5,477 nucleotides of DNA from DAOVDI01 sp965373045 (GTDB taxonomy: Bacteria > Acidobacteriota > Aminicenantia > Aminicenantales > Aminicenantaceae): contig CBDVEQ010000175.1 in assembly GCA_965373045.1 (NCBI GenBank), positions 1 to 5,477 of the forward strand, read 5' to 3'. The position numbers were made by a program, and so were the translations under genes. Below are positions 1 to 5,477 of the stretch, one piece after another. The notes below the pieces were generated by a model. That model was not told where the DNA came from and did no database searches. It saw only the letters and a list, made by a program, of their open reading frames with translations. Position 1 is the first letter of the stretch, and the number at the start of each line of letters is the position of its first letter.

Positions 1-66
1 ATATATAAGAAGTTATGTTAGGCTATCGGCAGTTTTTATGAATAAAGCAGGTTAATAGCTCAACAG

Positions 67-78
67 ATGTTTCAACAT
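67..78. promoter_or_regulatory. short inverted repeat ATGTT-TC-AACAT, possible operator
   Basis: Two perfect 5-base arms are separated by two bases, about 38 bases upstream of the predicted -35 box. The position would suit an activator or an upstream operator site. The arms are short and such repeats arise by chance, and no regulator gene is in the window, so this is only a candidate. Confidence 0.2.
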
Positions 79-85
79 AGAATCC

Positions 86-95
86 TTCTCGAGAA
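86..95. promoter_or_regulatory. 10-base perfect palindrome TTCTCGAGAA, possible operator
   Basis: This perfect palindrome is centred about 28 bases upstream of the predicted -35 box, between the ATGTT inverted repeat and the promoter. Symmetry of this size fits a dimeric regulator's site, but I cannot assign it to a regulator family. One such palindrome in a leader of about 160 bases is modest evidence. Confidence 0.22.
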
Positions 96-115
96 TCACT
101 CCGGATCCAACATTT

Positions 116-144
116 TTCATATATACATAATATATTGATATAAT
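116..144 (+). promoter_or_regulatory. sigma70-type promoter of the three-gene rightward unit
   Basis: A perfect -10 hexamer TATAAT lies at 139-144, and TTCATA (four of six matches to TTGACA) lies at 116-121, with an ideal 17-base spacer. Transcription would start near 150-152, giving a very short leader of about 16-18 bases that holds little more than the ribosome binding site. The whole stretch 111-154 is strongly AT-rich, so some resemblance by chance is possible. The exact spacing and the position just ahead of the first gene favour a real promoter. Confidence 0.65.
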
Positions 145-154
145 AAAAAATATC

Positions 155-161
155 AGGGAGG
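155..161 (+). promoter_or_regulatory. Shine-Dalgarno AGGGAGG for the 409-residue gene
   Basis: A purine-rich AGGGAGG is followed by six bases and then the ATG at 168. It is a strong, well-spaced site and fixes the start codon of the first gene. Confidence 0.8.
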
Positions 162-167
162 TCGATC

Positions 168-1397
168 ATGCATTTCAAACTCTTGAACGACAAAGATATC
201 AAGGCCATAGATGCTTTGTTGGATTCTTATGGCGGGTCAAAGGAAATTTCGAAGAAGATCGAGTCCATAAGGAACTATGCGACCAGGAAAAAAATAGCCG
301 GGGAAAAAGGATATGGCGAGACTCTTGAAAAGGCCGAAGAGTACGCAAAGAGTTTTGCTAAAGTAGAAGATTTTGTAGAGAAGAACAACCTCTCGCTCGA
401 AAAGGATGGGATATGCACGGCTCAGGTTTCCGGTTTTCAGGGTTCCCCCGTCACACTGGAGTGTATGAGGAAGGTTGCTGAGAACGGAGATGTTCTTTTT
501 GCCACTGAAATGATATCTGTTGTCGCCTTGACAGAGCAGTACCTCTACAGCGGGGATCTTCTCTCCACACTGGCCATGGCAGAGAATATCTTGGGAGCCA
601 GCAAGTTCTGCTCCACAAACCTCATAGGGATACCTCTTCCCGAAGAACGTTTCGCAAGGGTCGAAAAAGTGACGGGCGAAAAATTCGAGCGAAAGGATCT
701 TGGCAGTGGTTTGAGCCAGATTATCCTGAAGAACATGGGAACTGCATTTGGAAACCTTGGAGGAGTGGAAGTCGGAAACAATAATCACCTTATTTACCTT
801 GATGGGGTGATAAGGGCTGCTCTTGAGACCGGAGGCAATTTTTTTCTCAACCCGAGCTGGTCAACCATCGTAGCTGCCTGCTATTTTGCCAGAGAGATCC
901 CGAACCTGACTTTCAAGGTTTCCATGCTCCTCTCTACACAGAATACAATTCAACTCAGAATGCTGATGAACATCATGAAGGAATATCTCCGGGACGACGG
1001 GACAACAGCTATTTATGAGATCAATATCGGCAATGCCGCCACAGCCGAAACCTTTATCCAGTGCTCAGAGGAAATGGAAGCTTCCGGTTTGGATGTCTTA
1101 CTCGCCGCCCATATCAGGATCAATCCCGACCTGGGGATGGAAAATTTTAACTGGACCGAAAGCGCTTTTAAGGTCTTTGAGGCGGGTCGAAACCTGACGA
1201 TCAAATACGAAAGTGACGGCGAATCACGGCCTTACGATACCATGGAGGCCTACTTCCTCTCGGATGATGAACGGAATGAAAAGTCGAAGTTGATCGGGGA
1301 TGTGATCTATCACAAATGTGTCCGGTGTGATAAGGATGCCAAGGAGATCATGAGACGCGGTCATAAGGTCAGATTCGCAGAGATCTCGTATAGATGA
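168..1397 (+). CDS. Unrecognised 409-residue soluble protein, probable enzyme, first gene of the cassette
   Basis: I do not recognise this protein and name no function. It has no signal peptide or membrane segment, so it should be cytoplasmic. Residues 1 to about 75 are charged and look helical. The remainder has alternating hydrophobic strand-like and helix-like stretches typical of an alpha/beta enzyme. Visible landmarks are a Gly/Asn-rich segment at 191-213 (GTAFGNLGG, then EVGNNNH), the motif NPSWST at 228-233, IYEINIGNAAT at 282-292, AAHIRINPDLG at 313-323, and a C-terminal CVRCDKD at 384-390 (a single CxxC). The conserved-looking Asn, His and Asp residues suggest a ligand or active site, but this is inference. 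The ATG follows a strong ribosome binding site and a good promoter, and the frame is uninterrupted. It lies 37 bases ahead of a reductase-fold gene, so it probably shares its pathway. A TIM-barrel-like fold is possible but unproven. Confidence 0.88.
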   Translation: MHFKLLNDKDIKAIDALLDSYGGSKEISKKIESIRNYATRKKIAGEKGYGETLEKAEEYAKSFAKVEDFVEKNNLSLEKDGICTAQVSGFQGSPVTLECMRKVAENGDVLFATEMISVVALTEQYLYSGDLLSTLAMAENILGASKFCSTNLIGIPLPEERFARVEKVTGEKFERKDLGSGLSQIILKNMGTAFGNLGGVEVGNNNHLIYLDGVIRAALETGGNFFLNPSWSTIVAACYFAREIPNLTFKVSMLLSTQNTIQLRMLMNIMKEYLRDDGTTAIYEINIGNAATAETFIQCSEEMEASGLDVLLAAHIRINPDLGMENFNWTESAFKVFEAGRNLTIKYESDGESRPYDTMEAYFLSDDERNEKSKLIGDVIYHKCVRCDKDAKEIMRRGHKVRFAEISYR

Positions 1398-1434
1398 TGT
1401 CTGGTCGAGCGCTTCTTCTTGGGAAAATTCCATC

Positions 1435-2226
1435 ATGGACTTAAACATCAAAGACAAGGTGGCTCTGGTTGCAGCTTCAAGCCAGGGACTGGGAAAAGCG
1501 ATAGCCCTTAAGCTCTCCAAAGAGGGCGCAAGGATTGTGATCTGCGCAAGAAACGAGGAAAGGCTCAGCAAGGCCCGGGAAGATATTATTCAGGAAACAG
1601 GCGGAACGGTTAAAGCTTATGTGACAGATGTCACAAAAGAGGAGCAGGTCAAAAAGATGGTTAAGGCCGTCGTCTCAGATCTGGGTCCTGTCGAAATTCT
1701 GGTCAACAATGCAGGAGGCCCCCCTCCCGGTTTTATAGGTGATTTTACTCCTGATGACTATCGGAAAGCTGTTGAACTCAATCTGTTAAGCACCATTTAC
1801 ATGTGTTATGAAGTCATCCCTTGGATGAGAAAGAAAAGATGGGGGAGGATCATCAATGTGACCTCGGTCTCAGCCAAACAGCCTATCCAGAACCTGATCC
1901 TTTCAAATACATCAAGAGCCGGTGTCCTTGGGTTTGCAAAATCACTTTCCGACCAACTGGCCCCTTTTGGCATAACTGTTAATTCGGTTTGCCCCGGCTA
2001 TACAAGGACGGAAAGGGTCGAGAATCTGGCAATGTCATTTGTGGAAAAGGGGAAAGGCTCCACAGAGGATTTCTATACGGCGATCGAAAAAAACATCCCA
2101 ATGGGCCGTATGGGAAAACCAGAGGAACTCGCCCATACGGTCGCCTTTCTGGCCTCAGAGGGAGCCGGATATATCACCGGAACAGCCATTCAGGTGGACG
2201 GTGGGTTTATTAAAGGATTGTACTAA
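1435..2226 (+). CDS. Short-chain dehydrogenase/reductase-family protein with degenerate catalytic tetrad (FabG-like fold)
   Basis: This 263-residue protein has the usual SDR length and order: a nucleotide-binding loop AASSQGLG (residues 13-20) after the first strand, ARN at 38-40, a D65-V66 pair after the third strand, NNAGG at 91-95, the structural Asn at 116, Ser144, PGYTRTER at 187-194, and the C-terminal ITGTAIQVDGG at 247-257. The active site is altered. Thirteen residues after Ser144, where YxxxK is expected, it reads SNTSR (157-161), so catalytic Tyr is Ser157 and Lys is Arg161. The first glycine of the TGxxxGxG loop is also Ala. This matches the known FabG-like subgroup described as lacking a perfect NAD-binding motif and tetrad. 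NAD(P) binding is plausible, but ordinary ketone reduction is doubtful and the substrate is unknown. The start has only a weak upstream GGGAA (1421-1425), but MDLNIKDKVALV is a typical SDR N-terminus and no other in-frame start exists in the gap. It may depend on translation of the preceding gene. Confidence 0.92.
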   Translation: MDLNIKDKVALVAASSQGLGKAIALKLSKEGARIVICARNEERLSKAREDIIQETGGTVKAYVTDVTKEEQVKKMVKAVVSDLGPVEILVNNAGGPPPGFIGDFTPDDYRKAVELNLLSTIYMCYEVIPWMRKKRWGRIINVTSVSAKQPIQNLILSNTSRAGVLGFAKSLSDQLAPFGITVNSVCPGYTRTERVENLAMSFVEKGKGSTEDFYTAIEKNIPMGRMGKPEELAHTVAFLASEGAGYITGTAIQVDGGFIKGLY

Positions 2227-2244
2227 ACCTCGACAATAAAATAC

Positions 2245-2253
2245 TAAAGGAGG
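2245..2253 (+). promoter_or_regulatory. Strong Shine-Dalgarno TAAAGGAGG for the aminotransferase
   Basis: A near-perfect anti-16S complement is followed by five bases and then the ATG at 2259. It is much stronger than the site before the SDR gene, which predicts higher translation of the aminotransferase from the shared mRNA. Confidence 0.85.
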
Positions 2254-2258
2254 CAGGA

Positions 2259-3464
2259 ATGAAGGCACTTTTCACCGAGATCATGAAAAATTTTCATGGA
2301 TATACTATTGGAAAAACACTCAAATACCTGCGCGATCCTGAGATCATCTCCTTTGCTGGAGGCTTGCCCAGCAGTGATATCTTTCCCATGGAGTTTATTC
2401 AAGAAGTTACGGACAGATTACTCAAGGAGAACGGAGCGAAAGTTCTTCAATATTCCCAGATTTCAGGAGAAAAAAACCTGATCGATGCCGTGATCAATTA
2501 TCTTAAAATGGATGATATCCGCATAGGACCGGAGAACATCATGATCACCACATCAGGTCAGCATGGGCTCGACCTGGTAGGGAGGCTTTTTCTGGAGCCT
2601 CAGGATGTCATTGTTATAGATCTTCCCACGTTCGGCGGCGCCCTGGCTGCCTTTGAAATGGAATCCCCCCAATACATCGCCAGGAATATCATGGATGACG
2701 GTTCTGATGTTACGGGTTTTGAGGCAGACATAAAAAAACTCCTTGATCAGGGAAAAAAGCCTAAATTCATCTATGTGGTGCCGGATTTCCAGAACCCCTC
2801 CGGGATCACTACAAGTCTGGAGAAAAGGTTTGCTCTGCTTGATCTGAGTAAAAAATATGGTATTCCACTGGTGGAAGACAGCCCCTATCGGGAGTTGAGA
2901 TACCGGGGGGAAAATATCCCCTCTATTTATTCCCTGGACAAAAACGAGGGGAATGTTATCGGCCTGTATACATTTTCCAAGATCCTTTGTCCCGGTCTTC
3001 GCGTCGGCTTCAATATCGGGCCTCCTGAAGTCATTCAGAAATTCACATTTATCAAGGAAGCCAATATTCTCAATACTCCGAAGCTAAACCAGGATATCTG
3101 TGCCGCATTTTTCCAGGAGTATGATCTTGAGTCCCATTTTGCCAAGGCGTGCTCATACTACAAGGAAAAACTTGATTTTTTTCTGGACACGGTGAAGGAC
3201 AATTTTCCTGAAGAGATGGGGATCACATGGACAAAGCCGGAAGGAGGCCTGTTTCTCTGGATGACAGTACCCGATAAGATAGATACAATGGATCTTTTCA
3301 TGAAGGCTATTGATGAAAAAGTCGCTTTTGTTCCGGGGGAGATCTTCTATCCACGGAGTCACGTTAGTCATAACACCATGCGGATCAATTTTTCCTATCC
3401 CACAAAGGAGCAGATCCAGGAGGGTGTCAGAAGATTGAGTGCGGTGGTCAGAAAATACCAGTAG
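2259..3464 (+). CDS. PLP-dependent aminotransferase, class I/II, 2-aminoadipate/aromatic (LysN/Aro8-like) group
   Basis: This 401-residue cytoplasmic protein is full length for the family. It should move an amino group between an amino acid and a 2-oxo acid using pyridoxal phosphate. Visible landmarks are FAGGLPS at 32-38, Tyr65 in LQYSQISG, the phosphate-binding TSGQ at 98-101, the PLP-contacting PDFQNPSG at 175-182 (Asn179), Asp207 in VEDSPYRELRYRG, which pairs with the pyridine nitrogen, Tyr210, the Schiff-base Lys241 in TFSKILCPGLRVGF with Arg248, and Arg375 in MRINFSY, expected to bind the substrate carboxylate. The GGLPS, QNPSG and EDSPYRELRY pattern is characteristic of the LysN/Aro8/MocR-like branch rather than AspC. 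There is no N-terminal DNA-binding domain, so it is an enzyme and not a MocR regulator. Substrate is not determinable: 2-aminoadipate, aromatic and branched-chain amino acids are all handled by this branch. It follows the SDR gene by 32 bases, probably in the same operon. It ends 15 bases from a convergent gene. Confidence 0.95.
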   Translation: MKALFTEIMKNFHGYTIGKTLKYLRDPEIISFAGGLPSSDIFPMEFIQEVTDRLLKENGAKVLQYSQISGEKNLIDAVINYLKMDDIRIGPENIMITTSGQHGLDLVGRLFLEPQDVIVIDLPTFGGALAAFEMESPQYIARNIMDDGSDVTGFEADIKKLLDQGKKPKFIYVVPDFQNPSGITTSLEKRFALLDLSKKYGIPLVEDSPYRELRYRGENIPSIYSLDKNEGNVIGLYTFSKILCPGLRVGFNIGPPEVIQKFTFIKEANILNTPKLNQDICAAFFQEYDLESHFAKACSYYKEKLDFFLDTVKDNFPEEMGITWTKPEGGLFLWMTVPDKIDTMDLFMKAIDEKVAFVPGEIFYPRSHVSHNTMRINFSYPTKEQIQEGVRRLSAVVRKYQ

Positions 3465-3479
3465 CAAACAGGAAATTTT
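3465..3479. other. 15-base convergent intergenic gap with A/T tract
   Basis: The two operons meet tail to tail here. At 3475-3487 the sequence is ATTTTT-T-AAAAAT, which overlaps the stop codon of the barrel gene. The one-base centre cannot form a real hairpin loop and no GC-rich stem precedes a T run, so I do not call an intrinsic terminator. Termination is either Rho-dependent or happens inside the opposing gene. Confidence 0.5.
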
Positions 3480-4736
3480 TTAAAAATAGAACCGTCCCCG
3501 GAATTCCAGCCGGAAATTATTCTGTTTTTCTCCGAATTCACTTCCCTCTTTTCCAAACAGTACGGATATTTTCGCGCGTAGTTCAAGATTGGTGATCGGG
3601 CTGTAGAGCATTTCCGGCGCCAGGGAAAAACTTTGATCTGTAATGTTGAATATACTGGTGATGGAAGGGACAAAATAGAGGATGTCCCAGGGCTCTTTCT
3701 GGCTGATCCGCAGATAGATGTAATCCCGCATTGGGGCAAATGACATGTAGGCTGGGTCTGATGTGCCGGCCAGTGATTTGAGCAGGCTTTCATCGCCTGA
3801 CTGAAGATAAGCCTGGTAGGCTCCATCGATCAGAGAATAGTAATCCTGCATTTCCCCTGAGGAAAAGCCTTTCCCATTTTTATAATATTCCAGGAAAAAG
3901 GTCGTATTTGCTGCTGTGAGAAAACGGGCGCCTAAAAGAAAGCTTGTGGAATACTTTTTGCTGTATTCAGGGATATAGGCCAGTTCTCCGTGGATCTCCA
4001 GATTGGAGGTCAGGTTGCGTGAAAAGTCCATCCCGAATCGGGTCGGAATGCTTCCACCAGATAGAAACATAAGATCGATGTCGGTATCATAAAAAAGAAA
4101 GTAGACCTTGCCTCCAAAATTCAGTTTTTTCTTTTCTCCGAAGCTGCTGTTGAAACTGTCACATACCGGCATGAGGACCGGGGTGATAGCAATGGTCTTC
4201 AACTTTCCCTGAAAGCTTTTGATGTATTCCATGGAAACCACCACAAATCCCTCGAGAGCAATCTCCGGGTCATTGGGATTTTTGGGGCGGTCAATGAAGG
4301 CAACGGGGTTCCATGCATAGCCTTTGCCCCATTTTAAGCGTTTCTTCCCGATATCAAGACTGAATGAGTGGGATGGTTTCACAGAGAGAAAAGCTTCATA
4401 CAGAGATGTGTTGTGGCTCCATCCGGAAATAGATTTGGTTATGATCGAATTTGACCTGACCTTGGCTTTGAATATGCCAGTTTCATAACTTGCATCCAGC
4501 AGGACATTAAAATTGTATTCCGTGATGGATCTTCCTTCATCCCTGTTGAAAAACCGGAGCTTATAAAGCCGGGAATCTCTGTCCAGGCCGAATAGAACAG
4601 GGCGGAATTCAATATATCCGCCGATCTGCAAAGGCTTTTTTTCAATGGATGAAAGATCGAATGTATACTCTTCCTGGGCGGATATCCCGGATGACAGAAG
4701 GCCGAGCAGGATGAGAAACAGGGAAAAGGGCCGCAT
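3480..4736 (-). CDS. Predicted outer-membrane beta-barrel protein
   Basis: This 418-residue protein begins with a clear signal peptide (MRP, then a Leu-rich core) with probable cleavage after Ala20 (GISA|QEEY). The mature part is rich in alternating aromatic/hydrophobic strands such as LQIGGYIEFRPVLF (36-49), LEIHGELAYIP (246-256), SFLLGARFL (265-273) and TFFLEYY (279-285), and it ends RLEFRGRFYF with a terminal Phe, the usual barrel-assembly signal. The segment LDIGKKRLKWGKGYAWNP (127-144), followed by DRPKNPNDPE (149-158), resembles the strand-turn 'WG...NP.D' signature of long-barrel porin-like families such as DUF1302. This is a motif resemblance only. The ATG directly abuts the stop of the upstream LolA-like gene (TAAATG), with no good ribosome binding site of its own, so translational coupling is likely. 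Probable role: the outer-membrane component acting with the LolA-like partner, perhaps with an exporter. No substrate can be named. Confidence 0.88.
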   Translation of the reverse strand: MRPFSLFLILLGLLSSGISAQEEYTFDLSSIEKKPLQIGGYIEFRPVLFGLDRDSRLYKLRFFNRDEGRSITEYNFNVLLDASYETGIFKAKVRSNSIITKSISGWSHNTSLYEAFLSVKPSHSFSLDIGKKRLKWGKGYAWNPVAFIDRPKNPNDPEIALEGFVVVSMEYIKSFQGKLKTIAITPVLMPVCDSFNSSFGEKKKLNFGGKVYFLFYDTDIDLMFLSGGSIPTRFGMDFSRNLTSNLEIHGELAYIPEYSKKYSTSFLLGARFLTAANTTFFLEYYKNGKGFSSGEMQDYYSLIDGAYQAYLQSGDESLLKSLAGTSDPAYMSFAPMRDYIYLRISQKEPWDILYFVPSITSIFNITDQSFSLAPEMLYSPITNLELRAKISVLFGKEGSEFGEKQNNFRLEFRGRFYF

Positions 4737-5477
4737 TTATCTTAATGTTTCCATGTTGGGCATAAAAGACAGGGTAAAAACCTCGTCTTTGAAATCCCTT
4801 TTTTTGATACCTGCAAATATCATCACGGATTTGTAGCCCTTGTGCAGAGGGCTTTCAGTCTCGATCACAGACGGCCTGACAATACCGCCGCCAAAATCCT
4901 TGGTCTGTTTGAAAAATATGGTCTTGATCAGCATTGATGTTTGGGTGAGACATTCGATCTTGTTCGGCAGAATTAATTTTTTGTCCACCCACATCTTTAA
5001 TTGATCATAGGCAACTGAATTTGTTTTTGCTTTAAGGTACAGAAGAAACTCGTTCCCCAGATCTTCAGTCTTCAGAACATAATATTCTTCGGCATAATCA
5101 AGGCGCAGAATATCCGCATTGTTGAATACTCCTCCAACAACGGATTGAAGGCTGGTTATACGGATTGGCTTTCCAATATTGGGAATGAACAGCCACATGT
5201 TCTCATCCAGTCTCAGCGTAGTCCTTCCCTTTTCACTGGCTGGGGAAATAAAGAGCGCAGCAACTTTATCCTCTCCCTTTTTTACGGTGAAAAGCACGAA
5301 CTCTTTTTTTCTTCCATTGGGCTCGATGTTGATCAGTTTCCTGTAAGACTCATAGGATTCCGGGTTCAGGTTCCTGTCTACTTTGAGGAGGAGTTGAGAG
5401 TTGTCGTCTGCCGGATCCTGTCCAAAGCAAAAGGGGAGGAGTGTTAATACGGTTGCTGATAGAACTAATATCTTTTT
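4737..5477 (-). CDS. LolA-like outer membrane lipoprotein-sorting-type periplasmic protein (5' end beyond window)
   Basis: The frame stays open from the right edge to the TAA at 4739-4737, giving 246 visible residues. The first ATG-like start inside the window is only a GTG at 5297, but the 60 residues upstream of it are clearly coding: they open with KKILVLSATVLTLLPFCFGQD, a signal peptide lacking only its start, so the true start is probably one or a few codons past the edge. Cleavage probably falls after FCFG. LPFC is a poor lipobox, so a soluble periplasmic form is favoured. The rest fits the LolA-like family (PF17131 type): strand LFTVKKGEDKVAALFISP (62-79), the hallmark NMWLFIPNIGKPIRI (93-107), and a second half with YYVLKTEDLGNEFLLYLKAK (132-151), MWVDKK (162-167) and PNKIECLTQT (171-180). 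Relatives sit beside RND/MMPL exporters and barrel proteins and are thought to handle lipids or lipoproteins. That function is inferred. It is coupled directly to the downstream barrel gene. Confidence 0.85.
   Translation of the reverse strand, partial: KKILVLSATVLTLLPFCFGQDPADDNSQLLLKVDRNLNPESYESYRKLINIEPNGRKKEFVLFTVKKGEDKVAALFISPASEKGRTTLRLDENMWLFIPNIGKPIRITSLQSVVGGVFNNADILRLDYAEEYYVLKTEDLGNEFLLYLKAKTNSVAYDQLKMWVDKKLILPNKIECLTQTSMLIKTIFFKQTKDFGGGIVRPSVIETESPLHKGYKSVMIFAGIKKRDFKDEVFTLSFMPNMETLR

Noticed and set aside
137..154. Inverted repeat GATAT-N8-ATATC overlapping the -10 box
   Set aside because: It is low-complexity AT sequence where such arms are expected by chance, and the arms are only five A/T-rich bases.
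23..208. 61-codon minus-strand open frame across the leader and promoter
   Set aside because: It overlaps the promoter and start of the 409-residue gene, has no recognisable motif, and is the size of a chance frame.
237..788. 183-codon minus-strand open frame inside the 409-residue gene
   Set aside because: It is a shadow of the plus-strand gene: it has no ribosome binding site context or domain, and the plus frame has promoter, ribosome binding site and operon support.
2218..2242. Possible internal promoter TTGTAC ... TAAAAT before the aminotransferase
   Set aside because: The spacer is only 13 bases, too short for sigma70, so the gene is treated as part of the upstream unit.
3395..3826. 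143-codon minus-strand open frame across the convergent junction
   Set aside because: It overlaps the aminotransferase end and the barrel gene in another frame. The barrel frame has a signal peptide and terminal Phe, and this one has nothing recognisable.
4737..5297. GTG at 5297 as the start of the LolA-like gene
   Set aside because: The frame remains open for 60 more codons that encode a signal peptide and the first strands of the fold, so the start is outside the window.
5421..5435. Lipobox at LPFC in the LolA-like signal peptide
   Set aside because: Phe at -1 and Pro at -2 do not fit the lipobox, and FCFG|QD suits signal peptidase I better.
5145..5447. 100-codon plus-strand open frame at the right edge
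   Set aside because: It is antisense to the LolA-like coding frame, which continues open to the edge with a signal peptide.

Overview
The window is ordinary bacterial chromosomal DNA of moderate GC (by eye in the 40s percent). It comes from a diderm (outer-membrane) bacterium, shown by a signal-peptide-bearing beta-barrel protein ending in Phe and a LolA-like partner. The codon mix (AGG/AGA, ATA and GAT used freely) and this protein pair would fit a spirochaete or another anaerobic Gram-negative lineage. The taxon cannot be fixed from this sequence alone.

Layout: two convergent transcription units, five real genes. Positions 1-167 are a non-coding leader with a good sigma70-type promoter (TTCATA-N17-TATAAT) and two short palindromes upstream of it. 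From that promoter a rightward three-gene unit reads through (1) a 409-residue protein I do not recognise (168-1397), (2) a short-chain dehydrogenase/reductase-fold protein whose catalytic Tyr and Lys are replaced by Ser and Arg (1435-2226), and (3) a PLP-dependent fold-type I aminotransferase of the 2-aminoadipate/aromatic (LysN/Aro8-like) group with all key residues present (2259-3464). Gaps of 37 and 32 bases and no internal promoter suggest one mRNA. The aminotransferase points to an amino-acid-related substrate. What the first two proteins do with it is unknown.

Only 15 bases separate the aminotransferase stop from the end of the opposing unit. That unit, on the minus strand, enters from the right edge: a LolA-like periplasmic protein (4737-5477, 5' end outside the window) followed, with no gap at a TAAATG junction, by a predicted outer-membrane beta-barrel protein (3480-4736). 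Such pairs often accompany an RND/MMPL exporter; if present here it would lie beyond the right edge.

The most interesting part is the three-gene cassette headed by the unrecognised protein and carrying the degenerate SDR. I see no CRISPR array, RNA gene, insertion sequence, attachment site or long repeat.
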